Positions 27,198 to 37,019 of a stretch of 64,000 nt of DNA are shown here, piece by piece. Origin of the DNA: Babylonia areolata (Eukaryota > Mollusca > Gastropoda > Neogastropoda > Buccinidae). Location of the stretch: contig NC_134879.1 in assembly GCF_041734735.1 (NCBI RefSeq), forward strand, positions 8,822,310 to 8,886,309, written 5' to 3'. The notes below the pieces were generated by a model that saw only the letters and a list, made by a program, of their open reading frames with translations, had not been told where the DNA came from and ran no database searches. Position numbers and translations under genes: made by a program. The stretch's first letter is position 1; every line of letters starts with the position of its first letter.

Positions 27198-27929
27198 CAG
27201 TATCTGGGGCCGGAGATGTACACCAAGACCTGTCTGTACACAATGACTCCAGACCGGAACTTCGTCATCGACAAGTGCTCACGCCAAGGATTCTCTGACG
27301 TCATCGTGTGCTGCGGCGCCGGTCACGCGTACAAGTCAGTGTGTATTTATATTCACGTGGTGTGTGTGTGTGTGTGTGTGTGTGGAAACTGGAGGGTGTG
27401 GGATGTTTGACGACCAAATTTCCAAAACAAATACCTGGAGCTGACAGCTGTAACATGGTTCCTATGGGGCCCAGATACAGCGCCGGACGAGCGTGTACAG
27501 GAGAACAGTTCTTCAAGGTTTAAGAAATTTGAAACAACTTGCCCGTTTGTGTGTGTTTGCACGCAATGCATGCGTCATGTGCATGTGCACTTTCGCATGC
27601 ACTCATATTCTTCGTGTTGTTGCCATTTGCATGCATTCGTGAGTGTTTGTGAAAATGTGCATGCGCCTGTGTACCTATATACACACAGTCTGGTGTTGAT
27701 ATGAAGTAAGCAGGTGATTATGCACGTGTCAGTGCATGTACACGTGTGATGCCGTGTGTCCAGGTTCGCCAGCCTTCTGGGCAAGATCCTGAGCGAGATG
27801 GCGGTGGACGGCAGAACGCAGTACAACATCTCCGAGTTCAGCATGGACAGGCCCGCCATCAGTGACCCCAACTACGTGCCTGCCTTTCAGTTCGGAGTGT
27901 CGGAACTCAACCCGGGCAGCAAACTGTGA
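18411..27929 (+). CDS. PIPOX: Peroxisomal sarcosine/L-pipecolate oxidase-like protein, complete, 9 exons
   Basis: Exons: 18411-18525, 21003-21072, 21631-21687, 22641-22772, 23881-24094, 25226-25392, 25782-25968, 27201-27334, 27764-27929. All junctions are GT-AG and the frame is continuous for 1242 nt (413 aa; human PIPOX is about 390). The family oxidises N-methyl or cyclic amino acids (sarcosine, pipecolate) with FAD, releasing H2O2 in peroxisomes. Seen: Rossmann motif VVGCGGVGSG (G20, G22, G25), acidic end of strand two LGLEQF, then SRIIR, WAQVE near residue 82, LVVAAGAW, and KTCLYTMTPD, where Cys325 fits the covalent FAD site. CGAGHAYKFASLLGKIL follows and the protein ends in SKL, a PTS1. 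The start has a strong context (ACCATGG). Lys277 may match the oxygen-activating Lys of bacterial MSOX, but the following sequence is IDAGG rather than the usual x-x-Y-H, so the substrate may differ from sarcosine. Confidence 0.93.
18535..19250. repeat. ~52-bp minisatellite in PIPOX intron 1
   Basis: Five close copies with core 'gtgtgttatgtcatgggttt' and 'gagtttggggtctctg', then increasingly degenerate copies to about 19250. It begins about ten bases after the exon 1 donor. Confidence 0.9.
19520..20520. repeat. 46-bp minisatellite in PIPOX intron 1 (~21 copies)
   Basis: The unit is 'gttacaccgttactgact' plus 'tgttactgttagttatgacagc' and 'atttag', with variants (ttattgttagacatgac). The array has internal deletions. 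Confidence 0.93.
20913..20995. repeat. TG microsatellite at the PIPOX exon 2 acceptor
   Basis: A (TG)n of about 80 bp ends seven bases before exon 2 (tgtgtgaacacag|). It takes the place of a normal pyrimidine tract. The same arrangement occurs at the exon 8 acceptor (27165-27195). Confidence 0.93.
21003..21072 (+). CDS. PIPOX: PIPOX exon 2
   Basis: Codons 39-61 plus two bases; encodes EVLGLEQFQIGHERGGSQ then DVSRI. Donor AT|gtgagt, phase 2. Confidence 0.9.
21190..21600. repeat. Degenerate ~50-60-bp tandem repeat in PIPOX intron 2
   Basis: About seven diverged copies containing 'ggagctatacaagttgag' and 'atgttaaccat', ending just before exon 3. Confidence 0.8.
21631..21687 (+). CDS. PIPOX: PIPOX exon 3
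   Basis: A 57-base exon encoding RLTYHDDFYTRLTPATFE. Acceptor tttctgcag|, donor GAATG|gtaagt, phase 2. The intron begins with a dense G-run tract (21706-21775). Confidence 0.88.
21860..22000 (-). mobile_element. Possible diverged fragment of a gastropod interspersed repeat
   Basis: 'gtgtatgaccgtttatta', 'gtatttccgtttttcacccc' and 'accgcttccggggac' resemble the repeat at 35905-36165 ('cgtgtatggccgttttta'). Weak and diverged. The rest of intron 3 (22000-22640) shows nothing clear. Confidence 0.35.
22641..22772 (+). CDS. PIPOX: PIPOX exon 4
   Basis: Encodes WAQVEKESGQQLVYKPGG through MRRNNIP. Acceptor catttcag|, donor ATTCC|gtaagt, phase 2. Confidence 0.9.
22782..22842. repeat. TG microsatellite in PIPOX intron 4
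   Basis: (TG)n plus (TGCG)n directly after the exon 4 donor. Another (TG)n lies at 23373-23408. The remaining intron (22850-23880) has a poly-C run at 23115 and no gene. About 23420-23770 looks like an old antisense repeat, but I cannot classify it. Confidence 0.85.
23881..24094 (+). CDS. PIPOX: PIPOX exon 5
   Basis: Codons 125-196, including FERWNSAQLRARYPQF and GNGAVVIDNCPVLRI. Donor GTTGAG|gtgggg, phase 0. The intron starts with G runs (24095-24165). Confidence 0.9.
24285..24655 (-). mobile_element. SINE, antisense, in PIPOX intron 5
   Basis: In reverse it shows the type II tail region ('gaccagcagcataacgcag'), core ('aggacaacattctcgttg', 'gcacacgggacct') and tRNA head with a B box in reverse ('gggattcgaacc') and A-box part ('agtcttaaccattctgcca'). 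Confidence 0.75.
24656..25165 (+). mobile_element. 5'-truncated CR1/L2-like LINE 3' end in PIPOX intron 5
   Basis: An open frame encodes HITPLLQHLHWLPVSHRIKY, ALSR-type linker residues, then PCKWNELPLSLRQ and FKSGLKTHLF. This is the conserved C-terminus of CR1/L2-type non-LTR retrotransposons. A 3'UTR follows ('ttcagcgctatataagtac') with an (ATT)n tail at 25143-25157. Only the C-terminal end of ORF2 is kept. Confidence 0.85.
25226..25392 (+). CDS. PIPOX: PIPOX exon 6
   Basis: Codons 197-251 (VTTTKGTFTCRKLVVAAGAW and on to HIKDFTKD). Acceptor gacgtcag|GTGACG, donor GACAA|gtaatc, phase 2. Confidence 0.9.
25530..25690. repeat. CA microsatellites in PIPOX intron 6
   Basis: (CCTA)n then (CA)n at 25525-25575 and a shorter CA tract at 25667-25687. 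Confidence 0.9.
25782..25968 (+). CDS. PIPOX: PIPOX exon 7
   Basis: Codons 252-314: FPIWFYHTAQYDFYALPVY, KIGIDAGGPHVTG, and ICTDLLKRILPK. Donor AAG|gtgtgt, phase 0. Confidence 0.9.
26009..26915. repeat. 58-bp minisatellite in PIPOX intron 7 (~15 copies)
   Basis: The unit is 'ctttcaccagcacctgaagc', 'aatgatgacactgctttt' and 'aacaactaaatgaagcaatg'. Two units lack eight bases ('aacaatgaag'). Copies are nearly identical, so the expansion is recent. Confidence 0.95.
27201..27334 (+). CDS. PIPOX: PIPOX exon 8
   Basis: Codons 315-358, with KTCLYTMTPDRNFVIDKC, including the predicted FAD-linking Cys325, and VIVCCGAGHAY. Acceptor tgtgaacag|, donor TACAA|gtcagt, phase 2. Confidence 0.9.
27764..27929 (+). 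CDS. PIPOX: PIPOX exon 9 (terminal)
   Basis: Encodes KFASLLGKILSEMAVDGR to the stop, ending NPGSKL. Acceptor gtgtgtccag|. Confidence 0.92.
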
Positions 27930-28700
27930 ACCTCCTGCCCAGCACTACACTGCTGGCTTCCCGTGTGCTGTCATTCTACACAGCGCTGCCATTTAGTTTT
28001 CACATCATGTGTGGGTATGGAAACTAATCCCACACAGACGGTCCATGATATAAACACTGATAGCTTTCTTCAACCCGTATCCAAGACGAACGCAAATGCT
28101 ACCAACACCAAATACAGTTTAGTTCAGTCTGCAAAACCAAAACCTCTTTCAAATGACATAACGCAGTTAATATCTACATGATATGTGCATAAGGCTTTAG
28201 TTCTTTTTTCACGGCTGGTTTGTGTATGACATGAACACGGGCAAAGTTTAACATTGTTGTCAAGAAGATTTATTCAGCAGAATTTCATGATTGCGATCTT
28301 TCCATGAAGCTTTCTGAGGTGAATTGCAGAAAAGTAATATCTGACAAACAGGTACAAAGCAGGAAGGTGAAAATCACGAGTCCGTGCATCTTCTGTGTGT
28401 GTTTACTTGTATGATATGAAAAGGTCATGACTTGTTTTGTTTCTTGTAAATCCATACCTGTTCTGTTGGATTTTCTTTCATGTAAATCCATACAATACTA
28501 ATTCTCACATCTTGTAACTTTTTACTTTGTTTGACTGATATTGTGTTCAATCGATTCAAGAATCAAAGATTAGTTTGCTTTTGGTTCTGTTAAAGAATCA
28601 AAGCTTGTGTTCGTTTGCTCATTTTTTCATTGTTATAATTTGCTGTATTTTTACATGTAAATAATACTGAAAGCGGTTGCTAAAAAAAGATGAAATGTCT
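27930..28700. other. Probable 3'UTR and flank of PIPOX
   Basis: AT-richer unique sequence without a gene. No canonical AATAAA was found before 28700, only variants (e.g. 'gtaaataatac' near 28658), so the poly(A) site is not fixed. Confidence 0.4.
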
Positions 28701-28705
28701 GCATA

Positions 28706-28707
<2 letters not shown>

Positions 28708-28777
<70 letters not shown>

Positions 28778-28778
28778 A
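28708..28778. repeat. TG microsatellite
   Basis: Perfect (TG)n of about 70 bp. Confidence 0.95.
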
Positions 28779-28914
28779 TTTGTGTTTGTATGTGTGTTTG
28801 CATGGAAATACACGGATATTGATTGTATGTTGCTTATTAGAGAGAGCACGTGCATATGCCAGACTCATCACCAAAACTAATACAACACTGTCAGCACATC
28901 CACTTTCAGTCCAC

Positions 28915-29240
28915 ATCCGACAGACTGACAACACTGCAACGCTGTAACACTGCCACATCCGACAGACTGACAACACTGCAACGCTGTAACACTGCCACAT
29001 CCGACAGACTGACAACACTGCAACGCTGTAACACTGCCACATCCGACAGACTGACAACACTGCAACGCTGTAACACTGCCACATCCGACAGACTGACAAA
29101 CACTGCAACGCTGTAACACTGCCACATCCGACAGACTGACAACACTGCAACGCTGTAACACTACCGCATCCGACAGACTGACAACACTGCAACGCTGTAA
29201 CACTGCCACATCCGACAGACTGACAAACACTGCAACGCTG
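28915..29240. repeat. 42-bp minisatellite (8 copies)
   Basis: The unit is 'cacatccgacagactgac' plus 'aacactgcaacgctgtaac'. Confidence 0.95.
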
Positions 29241-29427
29241 TGACTTAATCGACCAAACTGGCAAACACTTCCATGCAATGACATTTCCACGTCAGGGTGT
29301 AAAGAACACAGGATGGTTGGGCTGAACACAGAGTGAGGCAGGCACCCTTCAACAAAACCAGCACCAGTAACAGTGACAACTTCAGTAACAAGAGAAAAAT
29401 GTCTTGCACCGTTCTTGCAGAAAGCAC

Positions 29428-29705
29428 ACATGAGGCCCACACATAGACAACACACACGCACACATGAGGCCCACACATAGACAACACACACGCACACATG
29501 AGGCCCACACATAGACAACACACACGCACACATGAGGCCCACACATAGACAACACACACGCACACATGAGGCCCACACACAGACAACACACACGCACACA
29601 TGAGGCCCACACACAGACAACACACACGCACACATGAGGCCCACACACAGACAACACACACGCACACATGAGGCCCACACACAGACAACACACACGCACA
29701 CATGT
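29428..29705. repeat. 34-bp minisatellite (8 copies)
   Basis: The unit is 'cacacatgaggcccacac' plus 'atagacaacacacacg'. The first four copies have 'catag' and the last four 'cacag', which suggests block duplication. Confidence 0.95.
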
Positions 29706-29754
29706 ACACTATAACTGACTGTTTCTGACTGCATGAAAAACAAAAGACAAAATG

Positions 29755-29783
29755 ACAACAACAACAACAACAGCACCCCGACT

Positions 29784-29829
<46 letters not shown>

Positions 29830-31095
29830 TTCTAAATGATTTCGACAAAACTGCTGGGCCAGATCAGCAGGAAATAAGTAGACTCAGTTAAATGCCGTAA
29901 AAAAACAACAAAAAACCAACAAAAACAAACAAAAAACAAAACAAAAAACTGCGGTTTGGAAAATAAAGGTCGGCTTCGTAAAATGCCGTAAAATACTGCA
30001 GCCTGAAAACTGAAGGTGAGGTTGATTAAATGCCGGACTCACCAAAGAAATCAACTCTGCTTTTCAATCTCCACATGTGTAGGCAGACATTCTTTTACAG
30101 AACCCGTACAATATGAATCAGAGCACAGCACAGAGCAGTCGTTTACATCGTTTACTCGGCAATTGTCAGGTTGAAAGCAAGCTCAGGGGATGCCACTTAT
30201 CAACTATCAACAAAGGGACTAACACTGAGTTGCTTCCCTTAACAGTACAAACCGCAATGTGGTTGGGAAGGTATGTCAAACTAAACGATCCAGTCAAAGT
30301 GAACAGCTCAACATGTGTACTGTAAAGATAACATGTCGTAGGATAGTCAAACGTAGTTCTTTTGTTTTTGAAGGATTTCTCCGACTGGTTGCACCAGTGA
30401 AAGTACGAGTTTTGTCGACATTTTAAATAGCAGGGGTGCCTGAGGGTAAATGCGAACGGGCAAGTCTAACTGCAAACGATGGGTTTGGGTACATGTAGAC
30501 AATTAAAACAGAAGCAGGTCTTTAACTCATTAGACATAACATGTTATTGGAGCATCGCACGAAACTGTTGTATTGTTGTTTTTGATCACACATGCACACA
30601 AACACAGAAACAGACACACATTTAAACACACACACCCCACACAGCACACAAACACATCCTTTTGAGAGTGCTCAGTAACTGTCATTCGCAAATAGACTCA
30701 CGTCAAAATATGCTATGGTCTCATTGCAAAGGACACTATTTTGCAGATTCCTGTCAAAACTGACGTCACCAATATGCTTTCTTAAATTCTCCCGGCACTG
30801 GTAATACACATTTAGCATATTCGACCAAACCAATTATTTTAAATTGTGTCAAAGTTCAAGTCCTACAACTTGCTTCCCTTGAAGTCGGCAATGGTACTCG
30901 AAGAGAAGAAAGAGCGCGGAAATAGCCAGAAATAGCGAATGTTTGACTGGTTCTTTGAAATGGATATTCACTGAGGTGTTAGAAAAAGGTCGAAGCAGAC
31001 GTTGAATTGTAAAATGCAGCCGTTAAGAACGCTTCGACGTGGGACAGTATGCGAATCGTTCGCAATTACACGCTGTTCGCAATTAATCATGCCTA
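29755..31095. other. Intergenic sequence, CAA/CT tracts then unique
   Basis: (CAA)n at 29755-29775, (CT)n at 29782-29825 and an A/C-rich tract at 29898-29950. The remainder is unique, with no conserved coding frame. Confidence 0.55.
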
Positions 31096-31099
31096 CCCA

Positions 31100-31100
31100 A

Positions 31101-31149
<49 letters not shown>

Positions 31150-31274
31150 CACGCTCACTCCCACATTCTGATTTGACTTGCCTTGATTTAATTTGTTATG
31201 GTTCCATATTTCTTTCATTTCGGTTGTGAATTTTGTTCAAACTGCTTGTGAGAGTGCATTTTGGATGTGTGCAG

Positions 31275-31327
<53 letters not shown>

Positions 31328-31372
31328 CGCGCGCGCGCGCGTGTCTGTGTGTGTGTGTATGTGTGTGTGCAT
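31100..31372. repeat. Two TG microsatellites with CG-rich ends
   Basis: (TG)n at 31100-31143 and 31276-31370, each passing into alternating purine-pyrimidine CG (gcgcgcgc), which could adopt Z-DNA. Confidence 0.9.
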
Positions 31373-31514
31373 GTGACACAGAATTTGTTTTTTTAAACCT
31401 ACAACTTTTTCAAACCTAACTTTACGTCATGATGAAGCATATCTGTTTGGCAAATCACCCAGCATGCCAGTATACAAACCAGTGAGACCTGCAAGTGAGA
31501 AATATCCAGACAAA

Positions 31515-33289
31515 AAGAGGGCGGGTGGAGAGAGAGAGAGAGAGGGTGGAGGGAGAGGGAGAGAGAGAGGGTGGAGGGAGAGGGAGAGAGAGGGGGTGGA
31601 GGGAGAGAGAGAGATGGTGGAGGGAGAGGGAGAGAGAGAGGGTGGAGGGAGAGGGAGAGAGAGAGAGGGTGGAGGGAGAGGGAGAGAGAGAGGGTTGGTG
31701 GAGAGAGAGAGAGGGTGGAGGGAGAGAGAGAGGGTGGGTAGAGAGAGAGAGGGTGGAGGGAGAGAGAGAGAGAGGGTGGAGGGAGAGAGAGAGAGAGGGT
31801 GGAGGGAGAGGGAGAGAGAGAGGGTGGGTGGAGAGAGAGAGAGGGTGGAGGGAGAGGGAGAGAGAGTGTGGAGGGAGAGGGAGATAGAGGGTGGGTAGAG
31901 AGAGAGAGAGGGTGGGTAGAGAGAGAGAGAGGGAGGGAGAGAGAGAGAGAGGGTGGAGGGAGAGGGAGAGAGAGAGAGAGAGGGTGGAGGGAGAGGGAGA
32001 GAGAGGGTGGGTAGAGAGAGAGAGAGGGAGGGAGAGAGAGAGGGTGGAGGGAGAGGGAGAGAGAAAGAGAGAGGGTGGAGGGAGAGGGAGAGAGAGGGTG
32101 GGTAGAGAGAGAGAGAGGGAGGGAGAGAGAGAGAGGGTGGAGGGAGAGGGAGAGAGAGGGTGGGGGGAGAGGGAGAGAGAGAGGGTGGGTAGAGAGAGAG
32201 AGAGGGAGGGAGAGAGAGAGAGAGGGTGGAGGGAGAGGGAGAGAGGGTGGAGGGAGAGGGAGAGAGAGAAAGAGGGTGGAGGGAGAGGGAGAGAGAGAGA
32301 GAGAGGGTGGAGGGAGAGGGAGAGAGGGTGGAGGGAGAGGGAGAGAGAGAGAGAAAGGGTGGAGGGAGAGGGAGAGAGAGAGGGTGGGTAGAGAGAGAGA
32401 GAGAGGGAGGGAGAGAGAGAGAGAGGGTGGAGGGAGAGGGAGAGAGAGGGTGGGTAGAGAGAGAGAGAGGGAGGGAGAGAGAGAGAGGGTGGAGGGAGAG
32501 GGAGAGAGAGGGTGGAGGGAGAGGGAGAGAGGGTGGAGGGAGAGGGAGAGAGAGAAAGTGGAGGGAGAGGGAGAGAGAGGGGGTGGAGGGAGAGAGAGAG
32601 ATGGTGGAGGGAGAGGGAGAGAGAGAGGGTGGAGGGAGAGGGAGAGAGAGAGAGGGTGGAGGGAGAGGGAGAGAGAGAGAGGGTGGAGGGAGAGAGAGAA
32701 AGAGTGTGGAGGGAGAGAGAGAGAGAGGGTGGAGGGAGAGGGAGAGAGAGAGGGTGGGTAGAGAGAGAGAGAGGGTGGAGGGAGAGAGAGAGAGAGGGTG
32801 GAGGGAGAGGGAGAGAGAGAGGGTGGGTAGAGAGAGAGAGAGGGTGGAGAGGGAGAGAGAGGGTGGAGGGAGAGGGAGAGAGAGGGTGGAGGGAGAGGGA
32901 GAGAGAGTGTGGAGGGAGAGGGAGAGAGAGAGAGAGGGTGGAGGGAGAGGGAGAGAGAGGGTGGGTAGAGAGAGAGAGAGGGAGGGAGAGAGAGAGAGAG
33001 GGTGGAGGGAGAGGGAGAGAGTGGGTGGGTAGAGAGAGAGAGAGAGAGAGGGTGGAGAGAGAGAGAGGGTGGAGAGAGAGAGGGGGTGGAGGGAGAGGGA
33101 GAGAGAGCGGTGGAGGGAGAGAGAGAGAGAGAGAAAGTGGAGGGAGAGGGAGAGAGAGAAAGTGGAGGGAGAGGGAGAGAGAGAGGGTAGAGGGAGAGAG
33201 AGAGAGAGAGAGGGTGAGAGACAAAGGAGAGAGAGGGGGTGGAGGGAGTGAGGGAGAAAGAAGGAGAAGGGTGAGGGGGGACGAGAGAA

Positions 33290-33332
<43 letters not shown>

Positions 33333-33350
33333 GGGAGAGAGGGAGAGAGG

Positions 33351-33385
<35 letters not shown>

Positions 33386-33412
33386 AGGGAGAGGGAGCGA
33401 GAGGCATACAGA
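31515..33412 (+). repeat. 1.9-kb polypurine GA-rich array
   Basis: Irregular tandem units of roughly 22-60 bp built from 'gggtggagggagaggg' and 'agagagagaga'. The plus strand is almost pure purine, the only regular pyrimidine being the T in 'ggtgg' or 'ggtag'. Long open frames on both strands are low-complexity and not genes. Confidence 0.95.
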
Positions 33413-33644
33413 AAGACAGAGGCGGAGAGGTCACACAGAAAGTGTGTAATAAATCAAGACCGTGTAACGTCTTAGTTTCAAAAGCCTATGAGAGATAGGT
33501 ATACCCTTGCAAAGCAAATGCTGCTGTAGCTCTCTGCAGTTGTTTGATGTGTTGGTGCTGCATTTCTTCTACACTGATATGTAAAAACTGGCACACTTCT
33601 GGTAATGATGGTATTTCTATATGAGAAACATGACCTTCAATGCA

Positions 33645-33815
33645 AGCGACAAAAAACAACAACAAGCAAACAAACAAACAAAAAACAACAACAAAAAACC
33701 CCCACAAAAAAACAAAAACAAAACAAAACAAAAAAACAACAAAACAAACAAAAAACAAACAAAAAATAAAAACAAAAACACAACAGACACACACACAAAA
33801 AAGAAGAAAAAATGA
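33645..33815. repeat. A/C-rich (CAAA)n tract
   Basis: Simple repeat of aaacaaac type. (TG)n follows at 33972-34015. Confidence 0.9.
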
Positions 33816-33969
33816 GAGAAGCATAAAAAAATCTGTCCCTATGAATCTAACACTTTTAAACAACAGATTTATGTACACAGGAAAGGGGCAACAGATGTAT
33901 ATATATGAACAGCACCAACGCTGTCTGCACATGACAACAGCACCGTTCTGTGACGAGCTCTCCAGGCTT

Positions 33970-34010
<41 letters not shown>

Positions 34011-34194
34011 GTGTGTGTTTTCCCCCTAAAATCATACTCCGTGATTCACACCACTGACCGCATATAGTGACGATCCCTTACTTGTCTGTCTTCACGCAGC
34101 TGATTTCAGTCTGAACCTGGTCATGGTTATAATGCATTCGGGTCTGCAAGACTGGGGTCAGCTCTATGTTTTTCCCATGTTCCCACGTCTCTCC

Positions 34195-35127
34195 CCCCTT
34201 CTCTCTCTCTGTGTGTCTCTCTCTTCCCCTCTCTCTCAATCTCTCCTTCTCTCCCCCCTTCTATCTCTCCCCCTCTCTTCCTCTCTCCCTCCCCCTCTCT
34301 GTCCCTCCCTCTCTCTTCTCTTTCTCTCTCCCCTACACTCTCTTTCTCACCCCCCTCTCTTCTTATCACGCTTACCAATATTACTGGAGACAAAAAAAAA
34401 AAAAAGAAAAAAAAAAAGAAAAAAAAGAAAAAAGGTCATCGGTCTGTCTTTAGAATCTCTGATTATCATAATAATTAATTTTTACGTCAGAATGTTGAAA
34501 GCTGAGGGTTTCACTGTGTGCATGGGGGTGGAGGGAAGGAGACTGGGGTAGGGGTGGGGATAGAGAGTTATCGTTGTTTGATGCTTAGTAATAGTCTTTT
34601 TCATTAGCTTCTCGTGTGATTTCCAGTGGAGTTTCGTCGTTGATATCTTTCTTGTTAACACGTCTGTGTTCATTTGATCTGGCTCTACCCCCCACATCCC
34701 TCTTTTTCCCGTTTTTTATACCACAGGGCTGGGTGGGGAAAAAGCATATGTTTTTGCTTATCTCATTACCCTGGTGAAATAAAATTTCGTCTCGTTTCGT
34801 TTCGTTTCCTCTCTCCATTTTTTTTTCTCTCTCCCTGAATGTTCCCCATCTCCCCCCTCTCTCTCTTTCTCTCTCTCCCTCTCTCCCCCTTGTCTCTCTT
34901 TCTCTCTCTTTTTCTCTCTCCCCCTCTATGTCCCTCCTTCTCTCCCATTCTCTCTCTCTCCCTCTCTCTCTCTCCCTCTCTCCCATTCTCTCTCTCTCTC
35001 TTTCTCTCTCTCCCTCTCTCCCATTCTCTCTCTCTCCCTCTCTCTCTTTCTCTTCCCCCTCTCTGTCCATCACCCCCACCGTCTCTCTCTGTGTTCTAAA
35101 CAAATTTTATTCCACAGAAACATCAAA

Positions 35128-35180
<53 letters not shown>
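34195..35180. repeat. CT-rich microsatellite blocks
   Basis: Polypyrimidine blocks at 34195-34370, 34810-35095 and pure (CT)n at 35131-35176. An A-rich tract lies at 34392-34433. Unique sequence at 34440-34800 has no gene. Confidence 0.9.
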
Positions 35181-35183
<3 letters not shown>

Positions 35184-35354
35184 ACCTCCCAGTGCTCTTT
35201 CAGTATCTCAGCTCCGTTTCAATCATAAATCAAGGTGGGTATACTTACTTAGAAAGTCGGAGAGGAAGAGGCAAAGACAGGGAAGAAAGAAGAATGTGTG
35301 AAAGACGATGATCGATTGGACAGAGACGTGGAGAGACAGACACTGGGGCAGTGA

Positions 35355-35650
35355 CTGAGGCATGGGGGTGGGGGTGGGGGTGGGGGTGGGGAGGTTATGG
35401 GGAGGACGATTTCTGCAAGGTGTGGCGGAAATGGCTTCTACCACAGTGTGAATGATCTCACAATCCATCTGTGTCATTGGGCCTGCAGCTGCCTCTCATC
35501 TCTCTGTCTCTCCGTCTGTCTCTGTCTGTCCGTCTGTCTCTCTTTCGATCTCTTTCAGTCTCTCTCCCTCCCTCCCTCCCCCCTCTCTCTGTGTCTGTCT
35601 GTCCCTCTGTCTGTCTCTTTCCCTCTGTCTGTCTGTCTGTCTGTCTGTAG
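35355..35650. repeat. (GGGGGT)n and GTCT-rich simple repeats
   Basis: 'gggggtgggggt' at 35364-35390 and a CT/GTCT block at 35495-35650. Confidence 0.8.
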
Positions 35651-35904
35651 TTGCCATCTGATGTAAGTTTACAACAGATGCCCGCCTTCGGTAAACGAAG
35701 AATATCACGGAGTGTGAGACACGGTGGATTCTGAAAACTTGACACATTCGAGCTTTCAGTGAAAAGGGGGATTTGAGACACAGTCATCAGCTGTGTTTTC
35801 AGGGTCGGAATAAAGTAATGTGATGCAGTGGTTGAGCGTTAGATTCAGTCAGCAGTTTGAAGTGCTCCACACTCTGCATGTCGGAAACTTGCACAGGACT
35901 GCTT

Positions 35905-36170
35905 TTGAGTTTGATTTGATATGGATACTTATATAGCGCCTATCCTCGTTCGAAGACCAAGCTTTAAGCGCTTTACAAACTGGGCGTCATTTGCACAACA
36001 GGCTGCCTACCTGGGTCGAGCTGACTGACGGCTGCCATTGGGCGCTCATCTTCTTCTTCGTTCGTGGGCTGCAACTCCCACGTTCACGAGTAGGCTTTTA
36101 CGTGTATGGCCGTTTTTACCCCGCCATGTAGACGGCCATACTCCGTTTTCGGAGTCAGTCAATATTACAC
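35905..36170 (+). mobile_element. Interspersed repeat (SINE-like), orientation uncertain
   Basis: Contains 'acttatatagcgcctatcc', 'agcgctttacaaactggg' and 'ttttacgtgtatggccgt'. I recall this type of sequence as abundant in gastropod genomes. Fragments are also at 13320-13400 and possibly 21860-22000. No tRNA head is visible. Confidence 0.5.
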
Positions 36171-37015
36171 ATATTTATACAACCACCATCAGGGACCCCT
36201 TTGCCCTTTTTTCTCCACTTTTATCCCTCCCCCCTCCACCTTTCCCACTGCCCCCTCCTTCTCCAAACACACGTAATCTTCCAGAGCCCCCTGCCCCCCC
36301 CCCGCCCCCCCCCCAACACACACCGAAAGTGCCGACTCCACACCTCTCTGCCACCTGTCCTTTTGACCCTTCCCCCGTCACACACAGGACTTCCAACTTT
36401 GAAGTTTTCACCCCGAGTCCTTGACTCCATCCGACAACATTAAATCACGGCCCCGACACAGGTATGCAGGGAGGGTTGGGGGTGGGGGGTAGTAAGGCAC
36501 GGTGAAGACACCCAGGTTAGTTCACTGTGGTATGTTTAAGGCCGCTAGCAGTCAGCTAGGGACACGAGAATGCACATACATCAGTCTTGAGGGGTAGGGG
36601 TGGGGTGGGGGTGACGCCAACGCCGGCTCAGACCCGAAGCAAGCGGGACTGTCCCAGTGGCACGAAAGGTGAAGCGTGACCTATGGAAGGAGGGAGAGGG
36701 GTGGGAGGGGGGGGGAGGTTCTTGCATTGACATGTCACAACGTCCTTCCGTCCGCCGTCCTGCATGTCACATCTGCCCCCCCCCCACTCCCTCCTTGTCG
36801 GTCAGCAGAACTGCCACGTCTGGCTTTGTGGAACCGGGTTCAAAGATGGGCGACTGTCGGCGCCCGGCATTATTTACCTCCTTCTGTCCGTCACTGTCAG
36901 TCGTGTGGCTGTCAGCCTGGCCAGGAATAAAGCAGGTGAGATGGGCGGCTGTTGTCACACCAAAAGGGTCACTTGACTGGTCCCTCACTACAGACAGGGA
37001 ACTCGCTGCTGTCAG
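36171..37015. other. C-rich and unique intergenic sequence
   Basis: C runs at 36290-36315 and 36776-36785, G runs at 36475-36495 and 36590-36620. No conserved frame. Confidence 0.5.
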
Positions 37016-37019
37016 GGAC

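Noticed and set aside
28877-29848. 323-codon minus-strand frame rich in Cys and Val
   Set aside because: Runs across two unrelated minisatellites (42 and 34 bp); no domain.
31455-33498. 659-codon and other Ser/Leu/Pro or Glu/Arg/Gly frames
   Set aside because: Low-complexity translation of a GA-rich polypurine block.
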